Source: an uncultured Monoglobus sp. (GTDB lineage Bacteria; Bacillota; Clostridia; Monoglobales; Monoglobaceae). Taken from it: DNA of 64,000 nt. A program made the translations under genes and the position numbers. Every line of letters begins with the position of its first letter. Within the stretch, counting starts at the first letter, position 1. Shown one piece after another: positions 57,770 to 64,000 of the stretch. The notes below the pieces were generated by a model. That model saw nothing but the letters and a program-made list of their open reading frames with translations. It made no database searches and was not told where the DNA came from. The DNA is taken from the NCBI GenBank assembly GCA_947625055.1, contig CANQMT010000002.1:51714-115713 (forward strand), in the 5' to 3' direction.

Positions 57770-57982
57770 CTACGCGTTAATGCCGGTGTTTAAACCGAGC
57801 TGTTTTTCTTTTATAACCGTCTTGCATCTTGCGATTTCCTTTTTAACGCTAACCATTCTCATCGGATTGTCAAGCTGGTTGGTAGCGTTTTGAAAACGTA
57901 AGTTAAACAGTTCTTCCTTTAAGTCCTGAACTTTATCCTCAAGCTCTTGGGTTGAAAGATCTCTAATTTCATTAATTTTCAT
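57770..57982 (-). CDS. rpmC: Ribosomal protein L29
   Basis: 70 aa helical hairpin at the tunnel exit, part of the docking site for trigger factor and [23 protein letters not shown] and [14 protein letters not shown] are conserved. Its start overlaps the rplP stop by 1 bp. Confidence 0.96.
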   Translation of the reverse strand: MKINEIRDLSTQELEDKVQDLKEELFNLRFQNATNQLDNPMRMVSVKKEIARCKTVIKEKQLGLNTGINA

Positions 57983-58413
57983 TAACTATCACCTTCCGTT
58001 TCCTGGTCAGCCTTTCTGACAAACTTGCATTTCATGGGAAGCTTGTGCATGGCAAGACGCAGCGCCTCGCGAGCGACTTCTTCCGAAACGCCGCCTATTT
58101 CAAACATAACTTTTCCGGGCTTAACCACCGCTACCCAGTATTCGGGCGCGCCCTTACCTTTACCCATACGAGTCTCGGCAGGCTTCTTGGTTACGCTCTT
58201 ATCGGGGAATATCTTGATCCAAACCTTACCGCCTCTCTTGGTGTAACGGGTCATCGCTACACGGGCAGCCTCGATCTGATTGCTTGTCACCCACGCGGGA
58301 GCCGCCGCCTGAAGGCCGTACTCTCCGTATGTCACGAGGTTTCCTCTGTGCGCGGAACCCTTCATGCGTCCGCGGTGAACTCTTCTGTACTTAACTCTCT
58401 TAGGGGATAACAT
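57982..58413 (-). CDS. rplP: Ribosomal protein L16
   Basis: 143 aa. Positions the A-site tRNA; late assembly. [40 protein letters not shown] and [20 protein letters not shown] are typical. Its start overlaps the rpsC stop by 1 bp. Confidence 0.97.
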   Translation of the reverse strand: MLSPKRVKYRRVHRGRMKGSAHRGNLVTYGEYGLQAAAPAWVTSNQIEAARVAMTRYTKRGGKVWIKIFPDKSVTKKPAETRMGKGKGAPEYWVAVVKPGKVMFEIGGVSEEVAREALRLAMHKLPMKCKFVRKADQETEGDS

Positions 58414-59156
58414 TATCTTCTGCCTCCTCTCTGGTCGGAGTTCCTGCGCTGTCTGCCGCCGGGAGCGTCCGATCTGTTCCTTCTTGAGCGAGGACGGCTG
58501 TTATTTGTGTTTCCGGCCGCGCCTTTGTCGGCGAGAACCTCACCGTTATATATCCACGTCTTCACGCCTATTCTTCCGTAGGTCGTGTTGGCCTCGGCAA
58601 AACCGTAGTCGATGTCCGCTCTCAGTGTCTGCAGCGGGATCGTGCCCTCGTGGTAATGCTCGACTCTGGCGATCTCGGCTCCGCCGACGCGGCCCGAAAC
58701 CTGAGTCTTGATGCCCTTCGCACCCAGCTTCATGGCTCTGCCCATGCACTGCTTCATAGCCTTTCTGAACGAGATACGTCTCTCAAGCTGCGAAGCAATG
58801 TTCTCGGCGACAAGCTGCGCGTTGAGGTCGGGATTTCTGACCTCGATAACGTTTAAGATTATCGTCTTGCCCGTCATCTTTTCAAGCTCTTTCTTGAGCT
58901 TCTCAATCTCGCTGCCGCCCTTGCCGATAACTATGCCCGGCTTGCCGGCATGGATTGAAATGCGAACCTTGTTCGCGAATTTCTCTATCTCTATCTTTGC
59001 AACTCCGGCCTGGAATAACTTCTCTTTCAAGAATTTTCTGAGGTTATAATCCTCAACGAGGCTGTCGCCGAAGTCTTTTTTGCTCGCAAACCAACGTGAA
59101 TCCCAGTCTTTGATTATTCCTACTCTGAGACCATGCGGATTAACTTTCTGACCCAT
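58413..59156 (-). CDS. rpsC: Ribosomal protein S3
   Basis: 247 aa. mRNA-entry and helicase-site protein. [20 protein letters not shown], a KH domain ([20 protein letters not shown]) and the [16 protein letters not shown] block ([20 protein letters not shown]). The C-terminus carries a Gly/Arg/Asn-rich tail (about 215-247) longer than in most homologues. Confidence 0.97.
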   Translation of the reverse strand: MGQKVNPHGLRVGIIKDWDSRWFASKKDFGDSLVEDYNLRKFLKEKLFQAGVAKIEIEKFANKVRISIHAGKPGIVIGKGGSEIEKLKKELEKMTGKTIILNVIEVRNPDLNAQLVAENIASQLERRISFRKAMKQCMGRAMKLGAKGIKTQVSGRVGGAEIARVEHYHEGTIPLQTLRADIDYGFAEANTTYGRIGVKTWIYNGEVLADKGAAGNTNNSRPRSRRNRSDAPGGRQRRNSDQRGGRR

Positions 59157-59173
59157 GCTTTTTTCCTCCTATC

Positions 59174-59509
59174 TTATTCCTTCTCCTGAAGTTTTATTGT
59201 AATGTGGCTTGTTTTCTTGTTTATTCTGAATGCACGGCCTTGCGCTCTCGCCTGAATCCTCTTGAGCGTGGGTCCCTGATCGGCGTAGATCTCCGAGATA
59301 TACAGCTTTTCAACATCCATCTGGTGGTTGTTTTCCGCATTGGCTATCGCGGAGTTTAACAGCTTCTCGACAACAGGACTCGCCGCCTTGGGCGTATGCT
59401 TCAGGATACCGATTGCTTCGCCCACAGGCTTGTTTCTGATAAGATCGATAACAATGCGGACCTTGCGCGGCGCAATACGTACATGAGTAACCTTTGCTAC
59501 TGCTTCCAT
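59174..59509 (-). CDS. rplV: Ribosomal protein L22
   Basis: 111 aa. Its loop lines the exit tunnel, where macrolides and stalling peptides act. [40 protein letters not shown] and the final [13 protein letters not shown] are standard. Confidence 0.97.
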   Translation of the reverse strand: MEAVAKVTHVRIAPRKVRIVIDLIRNKPVGEAIGILKHTPKAASPVVEKLLNSAIANAENNHQMDVEKLYISEIYADQGPTLKRIQARAQGRAFRINKKTSHITIKLQEKE

Positions 59510-59556
59510 ATCTGTATGGCTCCTTTCAATACTCTGTTTTATTTAAACTGTGCGCC

Positions 59557-59829
59557 TTAGCCCGTTGTCTTGGCGCCGGCGTGACCCCTGAATGTTCTTG
59601 TGGGAGCGAACTCGCCCAGCTTGTGGCCGACCATGTCCTCACTGACATACACGGGAACGTGCTTTCTTCCGTCATATACCGCAATGGTATGACCTACCAT
59701 TTCAGGGAATATTGTGGAAGCCCTTGACCAGGTCTTGAGTACGTTCTTTTCGTTTTTCTCGTTCATGGCGACAATTCTCGCCAGAAGCTTCTGATCAACG
59801 AAAGGTCCTTTTTTAACACTTCTGCCCAT
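59557..59829 (-). CDS. rpsS: Ribosomal protein S19
   Basis: 90 aa. Head protein forming bridge B1a with S13. [40 protein letters not shown] and the C-terminal [15 protein letters not shown] are diagnostic. Confidence 0.98.
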   Translation of the reverse strand: MGRSVKKGPFVDQKLLARIVAMNEKNEKNVLKTWSRASTIFPEMVGHTIAVYDGRKHVPVYVSEDMVGHKLGEFAPTRTFRGHAGAKTTG

Positions 59830-59842
59830 TTATATTCCCTCC

Positions 59843-60676
59843 TTATTTGCTGTTGCGTCTCTTAACAATAAACTTGTTTGACGCCTTCTTCTTGTTTCTC
59901 GTCTTATAACCCAGCGTGGGCTTACCCCAAGGGGTAACGGGACTGGGCATACCGATGGGTGACTTACCCTCGCCGCCGCCGTGCGGGTGGTCGTTGGGGT
60001 TCATGACAACTCCGCGGACTGTGGGGCGCCAGCCCATGTGGCGCTTTCTTCCGGCCTTGCCCAGGTTGATGTTCTCATAGTCAACGTTGCCGACCTGGCC
60101 GATCGTGGCGCGGCAGTTGAGGCGAACCATTCTCACCTCGCCGCTCGGCAGTCTTACCTGCGCGTATCCGTTTTCCTTAGCCATAAGCTGAGCCGTGTTG
60201 CCGGCACTTCTTACCATCTGACCGCCCTTGCCGGGGCTTAATTCGATGTTGTAGATCATTGTGCCGACCGGGATGTTCTTGATCTCCATTGCGTTGCCGG
60301 GCTTGATGTCGGCTCCGTCGCCGGAAATTATCTTGTCGCCCTTCTTGAGGCCCAGAGGAGCTATGATGTAATTCTTAACTCCGTCCTCGTACTGAACAAG
60401 AGCGATATTGGCCGATCTGTTGGGATCGTACTCAATGGACTGAACGGTGGCTTCCATTCCGTCCTTGTTTCTCTTAAAGTCAATGATTCTGTACTTTCTC
60501 TTTGTGCCGCCGCCGCGGTGTCTTACAGTGATTCTACCGTATGAGTTGCGTCCCGCCTTGCTCTTTAAGGGACGGAGCAGAGATTTCTCAGGCGCTACCT
60601 TGTCGATCTCCTCAAATGTAGAACATGTCATCTGACGCAGCGAAGGTGTTGTAGGATTATATTTTTTAATTCCCAT
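59843..60676 (-). CDS. rplB: Ribosomal protein L2
   Basis: 277 aa. Close to the peptidyl transferase centre; needed for subunit joining. [20 protein letters not shown], the SH3-like central domain and the catalytic-site-proximal [20 protein letters not shown] block with the conserved His are intact. Confidence 0.98.
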   Translation of the reverse strand: MGIKKYNPTTPSLRQMTCSTFEEIDKVAPEKSLLRPLKSKAGRNSYGRITVRHRGGGTKRKYRIIDFKRNKDGMEATVQSIEYDPNRSANIALVQYEDGVKNYIIAPLGLKKGDKIISGDGADIKPGNAMEIKNIPVGTMIYNIELSPGKGGQMVRSAGNTAQLMAKENGYAQVRLPSGEVRMVRLNCRATIGQVGNVDYENINLGKAGRKRHMGWRPTVRGVVMNPNDHPHGGGEGKSPIGMPSPVTPWGKPTLGYKTRNKKKASNKFIVKRRNSK

Positions 60677-60713
60677 TTTTCAAATCTCCTTATCTGCAAT
60701 TTTTCAAGGTTGA

Positions 60714-60998
60714 TTACGCTTCAAACAACTCGATGGTCTTGCTGCCGGGGGTGAGCTTAACGACCGCCTTTTTCCAGTCGGCCCTCTTGCCGAAGTGCAT
60801 GCCCTGTCTCTTGGGCTTACCCTTATAGTTCATGGTCGTGACTCTCTCGACCTCGACCTTGAAGATCTCCTCAACAGCTTTTTTTATCTCGATCTTGTTT
60901 GCGCCTTTCGCGACCTCAAAAGTGTACTTTCTGTCCGCAACCTGATCCATACTCTTCTCTGTTATGATAGGTCTTCTGATAATATCGTGTGCTACCAT
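60714..60998 (-). CDS. rplW: Ribosomal protein L23
   Basis: 94 aa from the ATG at 60998, which overlaps the rplD stop (TAATG); SD GGAGGTG. The frame to 61049 is rejected. Tunnel-exit docking protein. [40 protein letters not shown] and [18 protein letters not shown] fit the family. Confidence 0.96.
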   Translation of the reverse strand: MVAHDIIRRPIITEKSMDQVADRKYTFEVAKGANKIEIKKAVEEIFKVEVERVTTMNYKGKPKRQGMHFGKRADWKKAVVKLTPGSKTIELFEA

Positions 60999-61621
60999 TA
61001 CGCGTACACCTCCTCGAGCTTTGTTACCGCATCCTTTAAGATGATGCACTTTGTGTGGTTCAGCACTTCGTAAGTGTTGATCGAGCCGACATATGTCGCG
61101 TCAACACCCTTGATGTTTCTCGCCGAGTTGACTATCTTTTTGTCAGCCTCGGGAAGAACGATAAGCGCCTTCTCCGTAACGCTCAGGTTCTTGAGCATAT
61201 CCGCGATCTTCTTTGTCTTAAACTCGTCGCATTGCAGCGAGTCCAGAACGATGATGTCGCTGTCTTCAACTTTGGACGACAGCGCGGACTTGAGCGCGAG
61301 CTGTCTCGTTTTCTTGTTTACTCTGTATCTGTAGTCTCTGGGCTTGGGGCCGAGAGCAACGCCGCCGCCTACCCACTGGGGAGCACGGATACTGCCCTGT
61401 CTCGCGCGGCCTGTGCCCTTTTGACGCCAGGGCTTGATTCCGCCGCCGCGAACCTCTGTGCGGGTCAGCGTCGACTGTGTGCCCTGTCTCTGATTGGCCA
61501 GATAATTCACAACAACCTCGTGCATAACGCTTTTGTTGACCTCAACGCCGAACACGTTTTCATTCAAATCTATCGAATCAACAACCTGGCCGTCAATATT
61601 ATAAACATCTACTGTAGGCAT
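60998..61621 (-). CDS. rplD: Ribosomal protein L4
   Basis: 207 aa. Exit-tunnel protein; in many bacteria it represses the S10 operon through the leader [23 protein letters not shown] and the tunnel loop [20 protein letters not shown] are conserved. Coupled to rplW by a TAATG overlap. Confidence 0.97.
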   Translation of the reverse strand: MPTVDVYNIDGQVVDSIDLNENVFGVEVNKSVMHEVVVNYLANQRQGTQSTLTRTEVRGGGIKPWRQKGTGRARQGSIRAPQWVGGGVALGPKPRDYRYRVNKKTRQLALKSALSSKVEDSDIIVLDSLQCDEFKTKKIADMLKNLSVTEKALIVLPEADKKIVNSARNIKGVDATYVGSINTYEVLNHTKCIILKDAVTKLEEVYA

Positions 61622-61647
61622 TCTCTATATCCTCCTCTCTCTGCGGG

Positions 61648-62283
61648 TCAGGCCTGGGCCTTGACCGCGTTGCGAACAACAACCAAGCCGCCCTTGGGAC
61701 CCGGGATCGAGCCCTTGACCAACATAAGATTGCGTTCTTTGTCTATTTTAACCAAATCAAGGTTAAGAATCGTCACCTTGTCAACACCGTAGTGTCCCGG
61801 CAGCTTCTTGCCCTTGAAAACTCTCGACGGATCCGAGCAGGCGCCCATTGAACCGGGGCCTCTGTGATAGTGCGAACCGTGAGTCATGGGGCCTCTGTGG
61901 GTTCCCCACCTCTTGATAACGCCGGCGTATCCGTGACCCTTGCTGGTTCCGGTAACGTCGACCGTCTCGCCTTCCTCAAACTGATCGACCGTCAGCTCGT
62001 CGCCGACGTTCATATCAGCCGCGCCGTCCAGCTTGAGTTCCTTTAAGAACTTTTTCACCGGAACTCCCGCCTTGCCGAAGTGGCCCTTTTCAGGCTTGTT
62101 TGCGCGTCTTTCCTTCTTGTCCTCAAAACCGACCTGAACGGCTGTATAACCGTCAACGTCTTCGGTTTTCTTCTGTACCACAGGACACGGACCGGCCTCG
62201 ATTACCGAAACGGGGATCAAGCTTCCGTCCTCGGTGAAGACCTGTGTCATACCAATCTTTTTTCCCAAGATCGCCTTTTTCAT
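61648..62283 (-). CDS. rplC: Ribosomal protein L3
   Basis: 211 aa. [20 protein letters not shown] at the start and the central [20 protein letters not shown], then [20 protein letters not shown] loop that reaches the peptidyl transferase centre. Early 50S assembly protein. Second gene of the S10 part. Confidence 0.98.
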   Translation of the reverse strand: MKKAILGKKIGMTQVFTEDGSLIPVSVIEAGPCPVVQKKTEDVDGYTAVQVGFEDKKERRANKPEKGHFGKAGVPVKKFLKELKLDGAADMNVGDELTVDQFEEGETVDVTGTSKGHGYAGVIKRWGTHRGPMTHGSHYHRGPGSMGACSDPSRVFKGKKLPGHYGVDKVTILNLDLVKIDKERNLMLVKGSIPGPKGGLVVVRNAVKAQA

Positions 62284-62368
62284 AAATTTCTCCTCCTAAT
62301 TATCACGGGCATCGATTTAGGCTTAAACATACCCGCGGGTCAGCGGTTGATAACTCAACTTAACCAAA

Positions 62369-62677
62369 TTAAATTTTTAATTCGATATCAACGCCTGCGG
62401 GCAGATCCAGATGCTTGAGCGCGTCGATGGTCTTTCCGTTGGGACCGATAACGTCGATCAGTCTCTTGTGAGTTCTGAGCTCAAACTGCTCGCGGGAATC
62501 CTTGTACTTATGAACCGCTCTTAAGATCGTAACGATCTCCTTCTTTGTGGGAAGCGGGATAGGGCCCGAAACCTTCGCGCCGGATCTCTTTGCGGTCTCC
62601 ACGATCTTAGCGGCGCTCTGGTCGATAAGATTTGAGTCATAAGCCTTGAGTCTGATCCTGATTCTTTCTGTTGCCAT
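62369..62677 (-). CDS. rpsJ: Ribosomal protein S10
   Basis: 102 aa from the ATG at 62677 with SD AAGGAGGG. The open frame continues upstream to 62848 through the leader, but [20 protein letters not shown] is the family start. [20 protein letters not shown] and the end [14 protein letters not shown] are conserved. First gene of the S10-spc-alpha supercluster. Besides its ribosomal role, S10 (NusE) takes part in antitermination. Confidence 0.97.
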   Translation of the reverse strand: MATERIRIRLKAYDSNLIDQSAAKIVETAKRSGAKVSGPIPLPTKKEIVTILRAVHKYKDSREQFELRTHKRLIDVIGPNGKTIDALKHLDLPAGVDIELKI

Positions 62678-62964
62678 TTTGTTTACCCTCCTTATTATGA
62701 TAAGTTTTACACCGTGCCGGGCGTTTCGCACGGGCCGATAATTAAACCCGAATAACATATCCTTTCGGATACGCACTCGGGAGGAATTGACACAGTTTCG
62801 CCAAAAACCCGCAGAGATCCCGCGGGAGCAAAGCAAATCCGTATTCATAAAAATGTGACCTTCCGCCCTGTTTTTCGAAACCGGACAATCTCCCCCGAAA
62901 TTCCCAAACCGACGTATTCACGCCGTTTGCCACCTCCGGGATCATAGTCATGGTCGCGTCACAC
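62678..62964 (-). promoter_or_regulatory. S10-operon leader RNA
   Basis: About 287 nt from the predicted start (near 62964) to the rpsJ ATG, long for a leader. Near its end is hairpin CCGTGC/GCACGG (about 62707-62728), followed by a tract without a T-run. It contains an open frame (see 62742-62921). The position suits autoregulation by a ribosomal protein, but I cannot match it to a named S10 leader class. Confidence 0.5.
62742..62921 (-). CDS. Possible leader ORF in the S10 leader
   Basis: 59 codons from a GTG at 62921 that has SD GGAGGTGG 8 nt upstream. The frame is open back to an ATG at 62951, only about 13 nt from the predicted transcript start. The peptide begins (V/M)[19 protein letters not shown] and later reads [20 protein letters not shown]. 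No family is recognised and the composition is not strongly coding-like. It could be a translated uORF or a chance frame in a structured leader. Confidence 0.3.
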   Translation of the reverse strand: MNTSVWEFRGRLSGFEKQGGRSHFYEYGFALLPRDLCGFLAKLCQFLPSAYPKGYVIRV

Positions 62965-62970
62965 TCGATT

Positions 62971-62999
62971 ATTATACTACCATAAGCAAATATTGTCAA
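62971..62999 (-). promoter_or_regulatory. Consensus promoter of the ribosomal supercluster
   Basis: Minus strand: perfect TTGACA (62994-62999), 17-nt spacer, perfect TATAAT (62971-62976), as expected for a heavily transcribed operon. Confidence 0.85.
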
Positions 63000-63144
63000 G
63001 AAAAATTTCAGTAAAATTTACACAAATTTAATCAAAATCAAAGTAATTTTCTGCACATTTTGCGCAGGCCCGGGCTTAAACACAGCCCCGCCGCGCCGGA
63101 AACATACTTAATATATAAAAAAGACGAATAAATTTTAAATTGTA

Positions 63145-63173
63145 TTGATAAATTTTTTAAAACATGTTATAAT
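63145..63173 (+). promoter_or_regulatory. Promoter of the mntA-hepT pair
   Basis: TTGATA, 17-nt spacer, TATAAT. The predicted start near 63180 gives a leader of about 75 nt. The leader has hairpin TCGGT/ACCGA (63206-63222), then CCCGCTTCAGG, all enclosed by GCCGC/GCGGC pairing (63201-63205 or 63190-63194 with 63239-63243). Confidence 0.65.
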
Positions 63174-63254
63174 GAAGCCGAGGAATAACGCCGCAAAAAC
63201 GCCGCTCGGTACAGAAGACCGACCCGCTTCAGGAAATCGCGGCGCACGAAAGGA

Positions 63255-63554
63255 ATGAGTAAATTGCTTACGATAAATCAGATCAGCGAAGCCGCAAAAA
63301 CGGCGGCCGCGGAATATCCGATAATACGCATTGATTTATTCGGCTCATACGCCGACGGCACAAACACCGAAAACAGCGATGTGGATTTGCTCGTTGAATT
63401 TGATAAAAGTCAAATAATTACCTTAATAACCATTTCCGGATTAAAAATCAGGCTCGAGGAGCTGCTTAATACTCCGGTCGATGTTGTCAGTCTGCCAATC
63501 CCGAAAGACTCGATCCTCGAAATAGAAAAGGTGGTGCCGCTTTATGCTGCATAG
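63255..63554 (+). CDS. mntA: MntA-type nucleotidyltransferase (antitoxin)
   Basis: 99 aa. Minimal nucleotidyltransferase with DLFGSYADGTNTENSDVDLL: the GSx10DxD signature holds the two metal-binding Asp. In HepT-MntA modules this enzyme AMPylates a Tyr of the HEPN toxin and so inactivates it. The ATG at 63255 directly abuts AAAGGA; a TTG three codons later is better spaced, so the start is uncertain. Overlaps hepT by 11 bp. Confidence 0.9.
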   Translation: MSKLLTINQISEAAKTAAAEYPIIRIDLFGSYADGTNTENSDVDLLVEFDKSQIITLITISGLKIRLEELLNTPVDVVSLPIPKDSILEIEKVVPLYAA

Positions 63555-63882
63555 GGATCACATTACACTTAAAAAAATCTCGGACGAGCTTGTAGTCGCG
63601 CTTGAGTTTATTGACAACGTAACGCTTGATGATTTTTTGGAAAACGAACTGCTGAAACACGCAACGGGCATGGCGGCCATTAACATCGGCGAATTGGTTA
63701 AAAATTTGTCTATGAATTTCCGGGCGGAACATGATTATATCCCGTGGAAACAAATATCGGGATTTCGCGATATAACCGCGCATAAATACGGAACGCTCGA
63801 CATGAGCTATGTTTATAACACGATCACACGGGATTTCCCGTTGCTAAAGACTCAAATTGAAGAAATTTTGAAAAACGAATAA
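63544..63882 (+). CDS. hepT: HepT-type HEPN-domain ribonuclease toxin
   Basis: 112 aa, all-helical HEPN (DUF86) protein. The RNase motif RX4HXY is intact: FRDITAHKYG supplies Arg, His and the Tyr that MntA modifies. HATGMAAINIGELVKNLS is the typical middle block. SD AAGGTGG lies in the end of mntA, so the two are translated together. Classed as a type VII toxin-antitoxin module. Confidence 0.92.
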   Translation: MLHRDHITLKKISDELVVALEFIDNVTLDDFLENELLKHATGMAAINIGELVKNLSMNFRAEHDYIPWKQISGFRDITAHKYGTLDMSYVYNTITRDFPLLKTQIEEILKNE

Positions 63883-63900
63883 ATATTTATACAAAAACAC

Positions 63901-63974
63901 AGCGGCGGCATAAATATGCCGCCGCTTCAGTCTGTCGAAAAAGGCCGGTCAAGCGAGAGCTTGGCGGGCCTTTT
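63901..63974 (+). terminator. Tandem hairpins after hepT
   Basis: First, a 12-bp perfect stem AGCGGCGGCATA/TATGCCGCCGCT (63901-63926) with weak T content after it. Second, AAAAGGCC/GGCCTTTT with an inner CAAGC/GCTTG (63939-63974), an A-stem-T terminator that could work in both directions. Confidence 0.65.
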
Positions 63975-64000
63975 GAAATAGAAATGAGAAAAATTGTAAA

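Noticed and set aside
62678..62848. N-terminal extension of S10 reaching 62848
   Set aside because: S10 proteins start at MATERIR; a strong SD precedes the ATG at 62677, and the extension is leader sequence.

Overview
The window looks like a chromosomal segment of an anaerobic, low-to-mid GC member of the Clostridia (Bacillota). Supporting features: consensus sigma-A promoters with 17-bp spacers, strong AGGAGG ribosome binding sites, some TTG/GTG starts, Gram-positive-type genes (AddA, ComEB-type dCMP deaminase, processive diacylglycerol glucosyltransferase, FtsK/SpoIIIE, zinc-type S14), and many surface proteins with S-layer homology (SLH) or copper-amine-oxidase-N 'stalk' domains. The lineage below class is inference. 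I saw no rRNA, tRNA or CRISPR array.

Layout. 1-12.4 kb: glycogen phosphorylase, an SLH-anchored GHL10-type glycosidase, a PgeF/YmdB/RlmB-like operon, an SLH protein, intergenic repeats and a cytoplasmic GH51 arabinofuranosidase. 12.4-20.8 kb (minus): an SLH protein, then the conserved cluster pyrH-frr-uppS-cdsA-dxr-rseP (UMP kinase, ribosome recycling, polyprenyl and phospholipid precursors, MEP isoprenoid pathway, site-2 protease) with two small membrane proteins upstream. 20.9-23.7 kb (minus): tsaE-tsaB-dacA (tRNA t6A synthesis and a D,D-carboxypeptidase). 23.8-29.0 kb (plus): dCMP deaminase, addA and a glycolipid glycosyltransferase. 29.1-31.0 kb: a structured RNA leader with terminator before a secreted protein, then a candidate type I toxin/antisense RNA pair. 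31.1-40.2 kb: SLH-M13 metallopeptidase, leuA, ftsK, GH26-stalk protein. 40.2-46.2 kb is an accessory island: RelE/RelB-like and HicAB modules between direct repeats, a DUF2975 regulatory membrane cassette, an ADP-ribosyltransferase-like gene pair, a duplicated structured repeat with a MITE-like insertion, pseudogene fragments, a stalk-domain protein and an XRE regulator. 46.2-63.0 kb (minus): the S10-spc-alpha ribosomal supercluster from rpsJ to rplQ, including secY, adk, map, infA and rpoA, preceded by a perfect promoter and a leader of about 287 nt. 63.1-64.0 kb: a MntA/HepT nucleotidyltransferase-HEPN pair.

The housekeeping blocks are ordinary and syntenic. The most unusual material is the noncoding DNA and small genes: the 27-aa hydrophobic peptide with a convergent RNA (30.5-30.93 kb), the attenuator-like leader (29.19-29.36 kb), the repeat-bounded toxin-antitoxin island (40.22-41.54 kb), the duplicated multi-hairpin element (41.57 and 44.48 kb), and a lipoprotein-like reading frame with no standard start inside the ribosomal supercluster (49.5-49.76 kb). 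Start codons were chosen by ribosome-binding-site spacing. Several genes have two nearby ATGs, and the one 6-9 nt after the SD was taken.
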